DNA from: JBBIQV01 sp964555285 | Lineage (GTDB): Bacteria; Nitrospirota; Nitrospiria; Nitrospirales; Nitrospiraceae | Reading direction: 5' to 3' | NCBI GenBank assembly: GCA_964555285.1 | Contig: CAZKRM010000006.1 | Location: 69,096-133,095 of the forward strand | Length of the DNA: 64,000 bases | Shown here: positions 34,696 to 43,185 of the stretch, piece after piece | Layout: every line of letters begins with the position of its first letter | How positions within the stretch are numbered: position 1 is the stretch's first letter | The notes under the pieces: generated by a model | What the model was told of the DNA's origin: nothing | Database searches by the model: none | What the model saw: the letters and a program-made list of their open reading frames with translations, nothing else | Program-made: the position numbers and the translations under genes

Positions 34696-36261
34696 GTGCT
34701 CAGTGTATTCGCATATGTCCTGGCTGGGGTGGTCGGGGCGGTTGTAGGCATCGGCGTCTATGAACTGGTGCGTCGCCGGACCGCGGCAGCCAAACGTCAG
34801 GAAATGGACGAACAGGCGCGCCGGCTTGTCCAGGGTGCACAACGGGAAGCGGAGAATCTGGTCAAGGAAGCAAAACTCGAAGCGAAAGATCTCGTTTTTC
34901 AAGCGAAGACGGAGTTGGAGAAAGAGCAGAAGGCAAAATTTGCCGAACTGTCTCACGTTGAGAAACGTCTGCTACAGCGAGAAGATCTTCTCGACCGGAA
35001 GCTGAGTGGCTTCGAGAAGCGCGAGCAGGAGGCGCAGCAGCGTGAACAGGAGTTGTTCAAGCGGGAAGAGGGCCTGGCGCGAAAACAGTCTGCATGCGAC
35101 CAGGCCGTCAAGGAGCATCGTGAGGCGCTGGAACGAGTCGCCGGGATGACCGCGGAGGAGGCCAAGAAGCAGTTGGTGCTGGAGATGGAGAGCCAGGCGC
35201 GGTTGGAAGCGGCCGGTCTCGCCAAGCGCACGCTGGAAGAGGCCAAGGAAAACGCCGAGCGCGAAGCGCGTGAGATCATCGCGCGCTCGATCCAACGAGT
35301 GACTCGCGACTACGTGTCCGAGGCGACGATTTCCGTCGTGCCGATTCCGAACGACGCGATGAAGGGGCGCATCATCGGCCGGGAGGGTCGGAACATCCGG
35401 GCGATCGAAGCCGCGACCGGAATCGATCTCATCATCGACGAGACTCCAGAAGCCGTCATCGTTTCGGGGTTCGATCCCTTGCGTCGAGAGATTGCCAAAG
35501 TCTCGCTCGAACGGCTGATGCACGATGGCCGGATCCATCCGACTCGGATCGAAGAGATCGTCGAGAAAGTCAAGACGGATATCGACAAGCTGATGATTGA
35601 AGAAGCGGAAAAAGTCATTTTCGAGGTGGGCCTGTCCGATTTTCATCCGGAGTTGGTCAAGGTCCTGGGACGGCTCAAATATCGGACGAGCTACGGTCAG
35701 AACAATCTCTACCATGCACGCGAAGCGGCGTACATCTGCGGGATCATGGCGTCGGAGCTGGGGTTGGATGTGAAGCTGGCCAAACGCGGCGCCTTGCTGC
35801 ACGACATCGGTAAAGCGGTCAGTCACGAAGAAGAGGGCCCGCATGCCATGTTGGGGGCCGAGATCGCCAAAAAGTACGGTGAGAATCCTAAAGTGGTGAA
35901 TGCGATAGCCGCGCACCATGAACAGGTAGAGCCCATCTGTCCGGAAACCGTGCTGGTCGCGTCTGCCGAAGCGCTGTCCGCGGCCAGGCCAGGGGCGAGA
36001 CGGGAGGCGCTGGAATCGTACGTCAAGCGTCTGGAGAAGTTGGAATCGTTGGCGACCGGCTACAAAGGAGTTCAAAAGGCCTATGCCATTCAGGCCGGAC
36101 GCGAGATTCGAGTGATCGTGAAGCAGGAAGATATTACGGATACGGAATCCTTCCAGTTGTCGCGCGATCTGGCCAAGAAGATCGAGCAAGAATTGACCTA
36201 CCCTGGTCAAATCAAGGTGACGGTGATCAGAGAGAGCCGGTACGTGGAGTACGCAAAATAA
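34696..36261 (+). CDS. rny: Ribonuclease Y
   Basis: A membrane-anchored endoribonuclease of about 521 residues that starts mRNA decay. It has an N-terminal membrane helix (VFAYVLAGVVGAVVGIGVYEL), a long charged coiled coil, a KH domain with GRIIGREGRNIRAIE, and an HD domain with ALLHDIGKAVSHEEEG. The start is uncertain: GTG 34696 has GAGGG five bases upstream, while in-frame GTG 34684 and TTG 34672 would add 4 to 8 residues. It is followed by a hairpin repeat and the TIGR00282 phosphoesterase, a common pairing (rny-ymdB). Confidence 0.92.
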   Translation: MLSVFAYVLAGVVGAVVGIGVYELVRRRTAAAKRQEMDEQARRLVQGAQREAENLVKEAKLEAKDLVFQAKTELEKEQKAKFAELSHVEKRLLQREDLLDRKLSGFEKREQEAQQREQELFKREEGLARKQSACDQAVKEHREALERVAGMTAEEAKKQLVLEMESQARLEAAGLAKRTLEEAKENAEREAREIIARSIQRVTRDYVSEATISVVPIPNDAMKGRIIGREGRNIRAIEAATGIDLIIDETPEAVIVSGFDPLRREIAKVSLERLMHDGRIHPTRIEEIVEKVKTDIDKLMIEEAEKVIFEVGLSDFHPELVKVLGRLKYRTSYGQNNLYHAREAAYICGIMASELGLDVKLAKRGALLHDIGKAVSHEEEGPHAMLGAEIAKKYGENPKVVNAIAAHHEQVEPICPETVLVASAEALSAARPGARREALESYVKRLEKLESLATGYKGVQKAYAIQAGREIRVIVKQEDITDTESFQLSRDLAKKIEQELTYPGQIKVTVIRESRYVEYAK

Positions 36262-36275
36262 GGAGCGAGGAAGTT

Positions 36276-36343
36276 GTCAGCGGTCAGCAGTCAGCAATGA
36301 GGTGCCTGGTCTTTTCGCTGATGACTGATCGCTGAGAGCTGAC
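36276..36343. repeat. Imperfect intergenic hairpin of GTCAGC words
   Basis: The left arm 36276-36300, built of GTCAGC/TCAGC words, is imperfectly complementary to the right arm 36315-36343. It fills the gap between rny and the phosphoesterase gene and ends 8 bases before the ATG. It resembles in style, not sequence, the hairpins in the atp cluster. Confidence 0.5.
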
Positions 36344-36350
36344 GGCTTTT

Positions 36351-37130
36351 ATGAAGGTGCTGTTCATCGGTGACATCGTGGGCGAGCCGGGTCGGCGGGC
36401 GGTCTCGCGTTTGGTCCCCAAGCTGGTGGCGCAACACCGGATCGACGTCGTCATCGGTAATGGAGAAAACGCGGCCGGCGGGTTTGGCATTACGCCTGAT
36501 TTGGCGGAGGAACTCTTCGAGTTAGGACTCTCGGTCATCACGACCGGCAATCACGCGTGGGACAAGAAGGAAATCCTCGATTACTTCCCTCGGGAGCGAC
36601 GCTTGTTGCGTCCTGCGAATTACCCTGATGGTGTGCCGGGACATGGCAGCATCGTGATCGAAGCGCCAGGGGGCGATCGGCTGGCTGTGTTGCATCTGAT
36701 GGGACGGGCATTCATGCCTACGCTCGACTGCCCCTTCCAAGTGGCCAAGCGGGAAGTGGCGACATTGAAGCGGGAGACCTCTGTTGTTCTGGTCGATATG
36801 CATGCGGAGGCGACATCGGAGAAAATGGCGATGGGCTATTTTCTGGACGGCGAGGTCTCGGCGGTCGTCGGGACACACACGCACGTGCAGACGGCGGATG
36901 AACAGATTCTCCCCAAAGGGACCGCCTACATCACCGATATCGGCATGACCGGCCCGCTCCATTCCGTCATCGGCATCAAGAAGGAACTGGCGATCGGGAA
37001 ATTTCTCACCGGGATGCCGCGCCGGTTTGAAGTGGCGAATGGGCCGGCGGTGTTGTGTGCGGCGCTGGTGGAGTTGGATCCCACGCTGGGCAAGGCGCTC
37101 TCGATTCAGCGGATCCGCGTGATCGATTGA
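36351..37130 (+). CDS. TIGR00282 (YmdB-type) metallophosphoesterase
   Basis: A 259-residue calcineurin-like phosphoesterase. Metal-binding segments are visible: FIGDIVGEPG at the N-terminus, NGENAAGGFG, TTGNHAWDKKEI and VGTHTHVQTADEQILP. YmdB of this family hydrolyses cyclic nucleotides and influences RNase Y-dependent RNA decay, and the gene follows rny here, in agreement. No ribosome site is clear before the ATG; the hairpin repeat sits there instead. Confidence 0.9.
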   Translation: MKVLFIGDIVGEPGRRAVSRLVPKLVAQHRIDVVIGNGENAAGGFGITPDLAEELFELGLSVITTGNHAWDKKEILDYFPRERRLLRPANYPDGVPGHGSIVIEAPGGDRLAVLHLMGRAFMPTLDCPFQVAKREVATLKRETSVVLVDMHAEATSEKMAMGYFLDGEVSAVVGTHTHVQTADEQILPKGTAYITDIGMTGPLHSVIGIKKELAIGKFLTGMPRRFEVANGPAVLCAALVELDPTLGKALSIQRIRVID

Positions 37131-37171
37131 CGAAGCAGCCATTGGCCTTGACGCGCACCCTCGTCCCTCCT

Positions 37172-38527
37172 ATGTCTCACGTGGAGTCCTCCGGACGGAT
37201 TCTCACCATCTCCCAACTGACGAGTCTCGTTCGCGATTCCCTGGAAAGCCGATTCTCGGACCTCTGGGTTGAAGGGGAAATCTCGAATCTCCGTGCGCCC
37301 GCGTCCGGTCATCTGTATTTCACGTTGAAGGACGAGGCGAGTCAGGTGCGGGCCGTCTTGTTTCGATCCGGTGCGAGCCGTCTCCGCTTCTCTCTCCATG
37401 ACGGCCTCCTGGTCGTGGTCCGAGGCCGCCTCTCTGTCTACGAGCCGCGCGGTGAGTATCAACTGATCCTCGAGTACGTCGAGCCGAAAGGGTTCGGCGC
37501 CTTGCAACTCGCGTTCGAGCAACTGAAAGAAAGGCTTGCGCGAGAAGGGCTCTTCGATCAGAGCCGTAAACGACCGCTCCCTGCTTTTCCAAGACGAGTG
37601 GGAGTGGTCACCTCGCTGTCCGGCGCTGCCATCCGGGATATGCTGTCGGTGCTCCACCGGCGCTGTCCGATCCTTCACGTGATGATTGCGCCGGTACCCG
37701 TTCAAGGGGACGGTGCGGCTGTGCAGATTGCCGGCGCGATCCGGCGCCTCAGCGAATCCCGGTCTGTCGACGTGATCATCGTCGGAAGAGGGGGCGGGTC
37801 ACCCGAAGACCTCTGGTGTTTTAACGAGGAGGCGGTGGTCCGCGCGATTGTCGCGTCGAAAGTGCCCGTCGTGTCGGCGGTCGGGCACGAGATTGATTAC
37901 ACCTTGGCAGACTTTGCTGCGGACTATCGAGCCCCAACACCCTCAGTTGCCGCGGAAGCGGTGGCCCCTGTCCTGGCGGACCTTGTCGATCGTCTGCGTG
38001 AATTACGTCATCGTGCCTCCCGTGTCATGCGACACGAGATGGCGGCCTCGCGAAACAGGCTGGAGAGGGCGGCCGACCGACTCACGGTGCTGCAATGGCA
38101 GCTGCAGCGCGAAGGGCAACGGCTGGATGAGGTGGTCGGAGTCCTGACTCACCATCTGCGAGATAGGGTAGGGCGCTTGCATCACCGGCTGCTCGGTATA
38201 CGTCACGATCTGCACTCGCGCAATCCGTTACTCATCGTGAAGCAAGCGGTTGCGGTGGTCCCGCAACTTCTGCGACGTCTTGAGCGGCAGATGCATGGTG
38301 GTCTTGCAAGAAGGCGACAGCGGCTGGTGGCAGGTGTTGGGTCGCTGAATAGCCTGAGCCCTCTTGCCGTCTTAGGTCGCGGGTATAGCATTGTCCGCAC
38401 CGTTCCAGAGGGGAAGGTGCTGCGACGAGCCGGCGACGCACGAGTTGGGCAACTGGTCCGAGCGCAACTGGCCGTCGGCCAGCTGGACTGTGTGGTCAAA
38501 CAGATTCGCTCCAATTCATCTCCTTGA
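37172..38527 (+). CDS. xseA: Exodeoxyribonuclease VII large subunit
   Basis: About 451 residues. An N-terminal OB fold (ILTISQLTSLVRDSLESRF, LWVEGEISNLRAPASGHLYF) is followed by the catalytic domain with DVIIVGRGGGSPEDLW, FNEEAVVRAI and PVVSAVGHEIDYTLADFAAD, then a long coiled coil for XseB. It degrades single-stranded DNA to acid-soluble pieces. The ATG at 37172 matches the family start; the frame extends further upstream without conserved sequence. It is coupled with xseB 58 bases on. Confidence 0.93.
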   Translation: MSHVESSGRILTISQLTSLVRDSLESRFSDLWVEGEISNLRAPASGHLYFTLKDEASQVRAVLFRSGASRLRFSLHDGLLVVVRGRLSVYEPRGEYQLILEYVEPKGFGALQLAFEQLKERLAREGLFDQSRKRPLPAFPRRVGVVTSLSGAAIRDMLSVLHRRCPILHVMIAPVPVQGDGAAVQIAGAIRRLSESRSVDVIIVGRGGGSPEDLWCFNEEAVVRAIVASKVPVVSAVGHEIDYTLADFAADYRAPTPSVAAEAVAPVLADLVDRLRELRHRASRVMRHEMAASRNRLERAADRLTVLQWQLQREGQRLDEVVGVLTHHLRDRVGRLHHRLLGIRHDLHSRNPLLIVKQAVAVVPQLLRRLERQMHGGLARRRQRLVAGVGSLNSLSPLAVLGRGYSIVRTVPEGKVLRRAGDARVGQLVRAQLAVGQLDCVVKQIRSNSSP

Positions 38528-38585
38528 CCTGATTCCGATGGCAGGTATAATGACGCGATTTCGTCTTCTTGTCGTGAGGTAACCA

Positions 38586-38843
38586 GTGGCACCCGTGAAA
38601 TTCGAGCAGGCGATGGCCCGGCTGGAAGCGATCGTCGCTGAATTGGAGAAGGGCGACCAGCCGCTCGATGAGTCCCTGAAGATTTTTGAAGAGGGGATCC
38701 GTCTGTCCAAGTCCTGCTTGAAGATGTTGGAGGACGCCGAGCGGAAAGTGGAAATCCTGGTGCAAGACAAGGACGGCAAGAAACGGCTTCAAGCGTTCTC
38801 GCTGGAAGATGACGAGGCTGATGAGCCAGATTCCAGCGCATAG
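38586..38843 (+). CDS. xseB: Exodeoxyribonuclease VII small subunit
   Basis: An 85-residue helical hairpin that wraps the XseA coiled coil. FEQAMARLEAIVAELEKGDQPLDESLKIFEEG is the family signature. It starts with GTG at 38586 after AGGT. The acidic tail (DDEADEPDSSA) is typical. It follows xseA and precedes tlyA. Confidence 0.92.
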   Translation: MAPVKFEQAMARLEAIVAELEKGDQPLDESLKIFEEGIRLSKSCLKMLEDAERKVEILVQDKDGKKRLQAFSLEDDEADEPDSSA

Positions 38844-38897
38844 CCTCTCACGAGCTTCGGTGTGTCGGCTCTCCTCCGTTGTTTCATTTCTTGCTCA

Positions 38898-39674
38898 ATG
38901 GCTCCAAAGGTTCGCACAGCGAAGGAGCGGTTGGATCGTCTGGTCGCGGCCCGCGGGTTGGCGACGAGTCGTGAAGTTGCAGGCCGTATGATCTTGGCTG
39001 GTCGTATTACAGTCGATGGGGTACTCGTTGATAAGCCGGCCAAGCTCGTTTCTGCTGAGGCCAGTCTTGAGGTGTTGACGCAGGGGCCTTCCTACGTGAG
39101 TCGCGCCGGAGAGAAGTTGGCGGCGGCGCTCGATACCTTCCAAATCCACCCAGAGGGGCTGATTGGGTTAGATGTCGGCTGTTCAACCGGCGGTTTCACG
39201 GACTGCCTGTTGCAGCGTGGGGCAAAACGGGTCTACGCGGTTGACGTGGGGTATGGACAATTCGACTGGCGGCTCCGCCATGATCCGCGTGTAGTCTTGT
39301 TGGAGCGAACTAACATTCGCCATCTGGCTCCGTCGTCGATTTCTGATCCAATCGATATGGCCGTGGTCGATGTCTCCTTTATTTCACTCACGATTGTCCT
39401 CCCATGCTTGGTGAAGTTCTTGAGCGTTGCAGCCACGGTCGTGGCCCTCGTCAAGCCACAGTTCGAAGTGGGGCGGGGAAAGGTGGGAAAGGGCGGGGTG
39501 GTGCGCGATGACGCCCAGAGATTCGCGGTGACAGACAACATTATCAAGTGCGGTGTGTCACTGGGGTTTCAGCCGATTGGTGTTGTGGACTCGCCCGTCG
39601 AGGGTCGCAAAGGGAACCGAGAAATCCTGGTTGCGTTCGAGAGGGGAATGCCTACGCACCGTCAGGTCTCGTAG
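38898..39674 (+). CDS. tlyA: TlyA family rRNA 2'-O-methyltransferase
   Basis: About 258 residues: an N-terminal S4 RNA-binding domain (ERLDRLVAARGLATSREVAGRM) and an FtsJ-like methyltransferase domain with the SAM site GLDVGCSTGGFTDCLLQRGA, AVDVGYGQFDWRLR and LVKPQFEVGRGKVGKGGVV. TlyA methylates 16S and 23S rRNA cytidines in some bacteria; family members are also called haemolysin A, which reflects an old phenotype. The ATG at 38898 is used; an upstream in-frame ATG at 38862 adds unconserved residues. Confidence 0.9.
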   Translation: MAPKVRTAKERLDRLVAARGLATSREVAGRMILAGRITVDGVLVDKPAKLVSAEASLEVLTQGPSYVSRAGEKLAAALDTFQIHPEGLIGLDVGCSTGGFTDCLLQRGAKRVYAVDVGYGQFDWRLRHDPRVVLLERTNIRHLAPSSISDPIDMAVVDVSFISLTIVLPCLVKFLSVAATVVALVKPQFEVGRGKVGKGGVVRDDAQRFAVTDNIIKCGVSLGFQPIGVVDSPVEGRKGNREILVAFERGMPTHRQVS

Positions 39675-39800
39675 TGGGCTGCGCTCAAACAGCGTCGCTC
39701 AGCGGGGCAATGTGGATCTCACTGATCTGGGATCTCGACAAGAGCTGAGTCGGGAGATGGAGCGACAACGGAGCATTCACAATCTGAAGTGGGGGAATGC

Positions 39801-40724
39801 ATGAAAGTGTTAGTAACAGGAGGAGCTGGTTTCATCGGATCTCATCTGGTGGACCGGCTGGTGCAAGAGGGCCACGAGGTTGTGGTGGTCGATAACCTTT
39901 CGACCGGTAAGCGGCGAAATTTGAATCGAGCCGCGCGCTTGTACAAGCTCGACATCCAGAGCTGGCGCCTCGAGCGGGTGTTTCGGAACGAACGGCCTTC
40001 GCTCGTCATGCACTTGGCGGCACAAATGGATGTGCGCCGCTCCGTGGAGGATCCTGTCTTCGACGCGCAGGTGAACATTCTCGGTACTCTGAACGTGCTC
40101 GATCAGGCGGTGAAGCACGGAGTCAGGAAGGTGATTTTTTCCTCGTCTGGAGGAGCGATCTACGGAGAGCAACAGGCCTTCCCCGCGCAGGAATCCCATG
40201 TGACGCAGCCACTCTCCCCGTACGGGATCAGTAAGTTGTGCGGAGAACAGTATCTGTCCTATTACCAGCGAGTGAGCGGTGTGCAGTACGTCAGCCTTCG
40301 CTATGCCAACGTGTATGGACCCCGTCAGGATCCAGAGGGAGAGGCGGGAGTCGTGGCGATCTTTATTCAGAAGTTCCTCAGTCATGAGCAGCCTATCATT
40401 AATGGGAATGGGCGGCAGACCCGCGATTTTATCTTCGTGGAAGACGTGGTGGAAGCGAACCTGTCGGCGATGGGTCAGGAGGTACAAGGGATCTATAATG
40501 TGGGAATGGGGCAGGAAACGTCGATCAACGATCTCTTTCGAACCCTCGTCGAGCTGACGAAAGCGACCTGCAAAGAGGTCCACGGCCCTGCCAAGAAAGG
40601 GGAGCAGGCGCGTAGCGTTATTGATGCCACAAAACTTCGTCAGGAGCTTGGATGGGAGCCGAAAGTGGATCTACACGAAGGCCTCCGCCGGACGGTGGCC
40701 TTTTTTGAGGAAAAAATGGGCTAG
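39801..40724 (+). CDS. NAD-dependent epimerase/dehydratase, UDP-glucose 4-epimerase type
   Basis: An extended short-chain dehydrogenase of about 307 residues. The NAD site is VTGGAGFIGSHLVDRL, MHLAAQMDVRRS follows, and the catalytic pair is in SPYGISK (YxxxK) with the Ser of IFSSSGGAIYG. The pattern is that of GalE-like UDP-sugar epimerases used for polysaccharide precursors; the exact sugar is not certain. It is translated from ATG 39801 (MKVLVTGG) with GGGGGA upstream. No glycan genes are nearby. Confidence 0.85.
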   Translation: MKVLVTGGAGFIGSHLVDRLVQEGHEVVVVDNLSTGKRRNLNRAARLYKLDIQSWRLERVFRNERPSLVMHLAAQMDVRRSVEDPVFDAQVNILGTLNVLDQAVKHGVRKVIFSSSGGAIYGEQQAFPAQESHVTQPLSPYGISKLCGEQYLSYYQRVSGVQYVSLRYANVYGPRQDPEGEAGVVAIFIQKFLSHEQPIINGNGRQTRDFIFVEDVVEANLSAMGQEVQGIYNVGMGQETSINDLFRTLVELTKATCKEVHGPAKKGEQARSVIDATKLRQELGWEPKVDLHEGLRRTVAFFEEKMG

Positions 40725-40790
40725 CGGTACTCTCATGTGGCCAGCCATTCGCGGATGAAAGCATTCGTGGATGAAAGATCGGTCACTGGT

Positions 40791-41111
40791 TTAGTAGCGA
40801 GGGATAGAGGCATCGACCTGGAGAGACCAAGCATCGATGCCCCCAGTCAAATTCTTGACGTTGGAGAATCCTTGCTGAAGAAGAAAGCCTGTGGCATCGG
40901 CACTCCGCATCCCATGATGGCAATAGGCAATAATCTCGGTCTGGGGGTCGAGCTTCTCTAATGACCGGGGAAGCGTTGCGAGCGGAATCAGGATTGAACC
41001 TTCAATCTTAGCCAAGTTGTATTCCCATTGTTCTCTAACGTCGAGCAAGACCAGCTTCTCACCTTTATTTAGGCGCATCTTTAGTTCTTTCGGGGTAATT
41101 ACGAATCCCAT
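40791..41111 (-). CDS. Single-domain rhodanese-like protein
   Basis: A 106-residue rhodanese with catalytic Cys64 in AYCHHGMRS and the conserved LLDVREQWEYNLAKIEGSILIPL segment. Such proteins carry persulfide sulfur in the cytosol. It is convergent with the epimerase gene. Its base composition is lower in GC than the surrounding genes, as is the following patch. Confidence 0.88.
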   Translation of the reverse strand: MGFVITPKELKMRLNKGEKLVLLDVREQWEYNLAKIEGSILIPLATLPRSLEKLDPQTEIIAYCHHGMRSADATGFLLQQGFSNVKNLTGGIDAWSLQVDASIPRY

Positions 41112-41480
41112 ATTGGGCGCCTCCGAATAGTTTGGAGTATCTTATTAAAGGGGTTCAAATGGTGTCAACTGGACTTTCCAAAGGCGTAGGGTTGACACTC
41201 ATTGGCGACGAAAGCAGTTCCATCAGATCAGATGCAGATGTCGCCTTTTGACAAGAACAAAAAATGGACATTTTTGTCAATTTATTGTCTTGGTGCTGCT
41301 TTTTTCGTACACTCATTACTGGGTTTATTGAGTTGTATAGAAGAAAGCACAATATTAAGCACTTGATATATCGATGATTATATTTTTCATGGTTAGGTAA
41401 TGGAGGCATAGATGTTGCTCATCTTTGAATAGCAGTTGAAAGTATTATCCAGTTCATAAGAATAATTTGATGGGCACAAT
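41112..41480. other. AT-rich gene-free stretch with inverted repeats
   Basis: No convincing gene. The region is visibly AT-rich compared with the window. It holds a perfect 8-base inverted repeat, GTGTCAAC (41162-41169) and GTTGACAC (41191-41198), and an AT-rich hairpin, TTGACAA to TTGTCAA, around 41257-41289. Either could be an operator or a terminator. A minus-strand frame of 84 codons overlaps it but looks non-coding. Confidence 0.5.
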
Positions 41481-41822
41481 TTGGCTACTAACAAGAAAAA
41501 GTTAGTTTCTGACCTTCTTGTGTTAGTGAGTGTGGGGTCTACTGACGAAGGAATCAAGATCGCCAAGGTTATCGTCGAAGCCAAGCTAGCCGCATGTGCC
41601 AATATAGTTCCCGCTATCCGTTCAATCTTTTCCTGGGAGGGGAAAATTGAAAATTGCGCAGAGGCATTGATCATATTTAAGACTACCAGCTTGTGCTACA
41701 AGCGCCTTGAAGACAAAGTGAAGGAGAACCATACATACTCGGTTCCTGAGATTATTGGGTTCTCTATTGATTTTGGCTCGCCTCAATATCGGAAGTGGAT
41801 TAGAGTGCAGACATCTAAGTGA
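41481..41822 (+). CDS. cutA: Divalent-cation tolerance protein CutA
   Basis: A 113-residue CutA1-type trimeric ferredoxin-like protein. The family features KLAACANIVPAIRSIFSWEGKIE and the C-terminal HTYSVPEIIGFSID are clear. Its cellular role is debated (metal tolerance, protein folding). The start is a TTG at 41481 without a strong ribosome site; an in-frame GTG at 41520 would give the more usual short N-terminus. The gene is markedly lower in GC than its neighbours (roughly 40-45% by eye), which suggests a foreign origin. Confidence 0.85.
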   Translation: MATNKKKLVSDLLVLVSVGSTDEGIKIAKVIVEAKLAACANIVPAIRSIFSWEGKIENCAEALIIFKTTSLCYKRLEDKVKENHTYSVPEIIGFSIDFGSPQYRKWIRVQTSK

Positions 41823-41864
41823 TTGAGTTTCAATTGCAATGACTTCGTCACCGGAAAGAGGGGG

Positions 41865-41893
41865 TTGACGGATGCTAGCTAGAACAGTACACT
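41865..41893 (+). promoter_or_regulatory. Sigma70-type promoter of the M23 peptidase gene
   Basis: TTGACG at 41865-41870 and TACACT at 41888-41893 are separated by 17 bases, about 50 bases before the ATG at 41946. Confidence 0.6.
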
Positions 41894-41945
41894 CGAAACC
41901 AGCTAGCGTTTTGGTCTCCCTTTAAGACCAGGGAGAGTGAAGATC

Positions 41946-42971
41946 ATGGCACAGGGAACAGAAAATAACGACGCCTATACGGTTGTCATCTTTCGTGGGT
42001 CGACGGCGAAGCCACTCCGATTCAGTTTTCCACACAAGTTCGTTCGCAAGCTATTGATCTTGCTTGCCTGTTTCGTTTTCGCCGATCTGCTGTTGATTTC
42101 CCATTACGTGATAAGAACCGGTGAGGTCTGGGAGCTTTCAGCGTTCCGTGCTGAGGCTATGAGCGCACGGGAGCAGACTGCTGCTTTTTCCTCAGCCATT
42201 GACGATCTGAAGAAGCGTCTGACTTCAATGAAGGAAGTTAATCAACGCTTACGTGTGATGCTCGGAATTGAATCTGTAAAGCCTGGAGACCTCATGAATG
42301 GTCGAGGCGGTGAGGATGGACCCCTTCCCGATGGGAAAGAGGTTTCGATGGAAAAGATTTCATCGAATTCTCTGCCTAGCAGCGGAACCCAACTTGCTGG
42401 AGATGCTCAATCGAGTAAAACAGAAGCCAAGGGAACAACTTTAGCGCCTACTGGTGATGAACAGTATGTAATGGCCAGGGTCAAAGACGATATTGAGCAA
42501 CTATCGAAGGAGGCATCGATCCAGGAGAAGATTCTGCAGGAGTTGACCGAGGCCGCGCAGCAACGTTCCTCTCGCTGGGCAGCTACTCCGTCTATTTGGC
42601 CGGTTAAGGGGTGGGTCACCTCTGGGTTTGGGCCTCGTGTCTCTCCATTCACAGAAAAGCCTGCTTGGCACGACGGGCTTGATATTGGGGCTGCCCCCAA
42701 TGCTCCGGTACAAGCGCCTGCACAGGGTCGTATCACGGCTATTGGATTTGACCCGAAACTGGGGAATATGGTGCGCATCGATCATGGGTACGGAATCGAG
42801 ACTCTCTACGGGCACCTAGCCAAGTCGCTGGTGAAAGAAGGTCAGAGAGTGAAGCGTGGGGACGTTGTCGGGTTGGTCGGAAGCAGCGGACTGGCGACGG
42901 GTCCACATTTGCATTACATGGTCAAGGCCAATGGCCAAAGCATTGACCCGACCCGATATATCCTCGAATAG
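41946..42971 (+). CDS. M23 family peptidoglycan endopeptidase (LytM domain) with coiled coil
   Basis: About 341 residues. One membrane helix (LLILLACFVFADLLLISHYV) anchors the protein, followed by a coiled coil (AFSSAIDDLKKRLTSMKEVN) and a C-terminal LytM domain. Zinc and catalytic motifs are WHDGLDIGA (HxxxD) and GPHLHYMV (HxH). It either cuts peptide crosslinks in peptidoglycan or, like EnvC, activates amidases; the intact motif favours an active enzyme. The ATG 41946 has GGGAG upstream; a GTG lies three codons before. Confidence 0.9.
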   Translation: MAQGTENNDAYTVVIFRGSTAKPLRFSFPHKFVRKLLILLACFVFADLLLISHYVIRTGEVWELSAFRAEAMSAREQTAAFSSAIDDLKKRLTSMKEVNQRLRVMLGIESVKPGDLMNGRGGEDGPLPDGKEVSMEKISSNSLPSSGTQLAGDAQSSKTEAKGTTLAPTGDEQYVMARVKDDIEQLSKEASIQEKILQELTEAAQQRSSRWAATPSIWPVKGWVTSGFGPRVSPFTEKPAWHDGLDIGAAPNAPVQAPAQGRITAIGFDPKLGNMVRIDHGYGIETLYGHLAKSLVKEGQRVKRGDVVGLVGSSGLATGPHLHYMVKANGQSIDPTRYILE

Positions 42972-43185
42972 CTTCTGCCAGGTATTCCTCTTTGCCAGTA
43001 CCGTGTGGAGCGAGCTTTTTGTACGACCTCGTTAATCTCCTTCCTCGGTCGGATCGTAAAACATAATCTCCCCTTCAGTCGCATCACGAGAAGGCCTGGT
43101 CTGCTCCGAGAGCAAGGGTAGCGCAGCATCGGCTGTGCTATACTGCATCGCCGTGCGCTGCAATTATCCCCCCGCTGAACTTCCT

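Noticed and set aside
34972..36210. Minus-strand frame of about 412 codons opposite rny
   Set aside because: Antisense to the well-conserved RNase Y KH and HD domains, composition typical of a shadow frame.
41155..41409. 84-codon minus-strand frame in the AT-rich patch
   Set aside because: It crosses two inverted repeats, lacks a ribosome site and shows no family resemblance.
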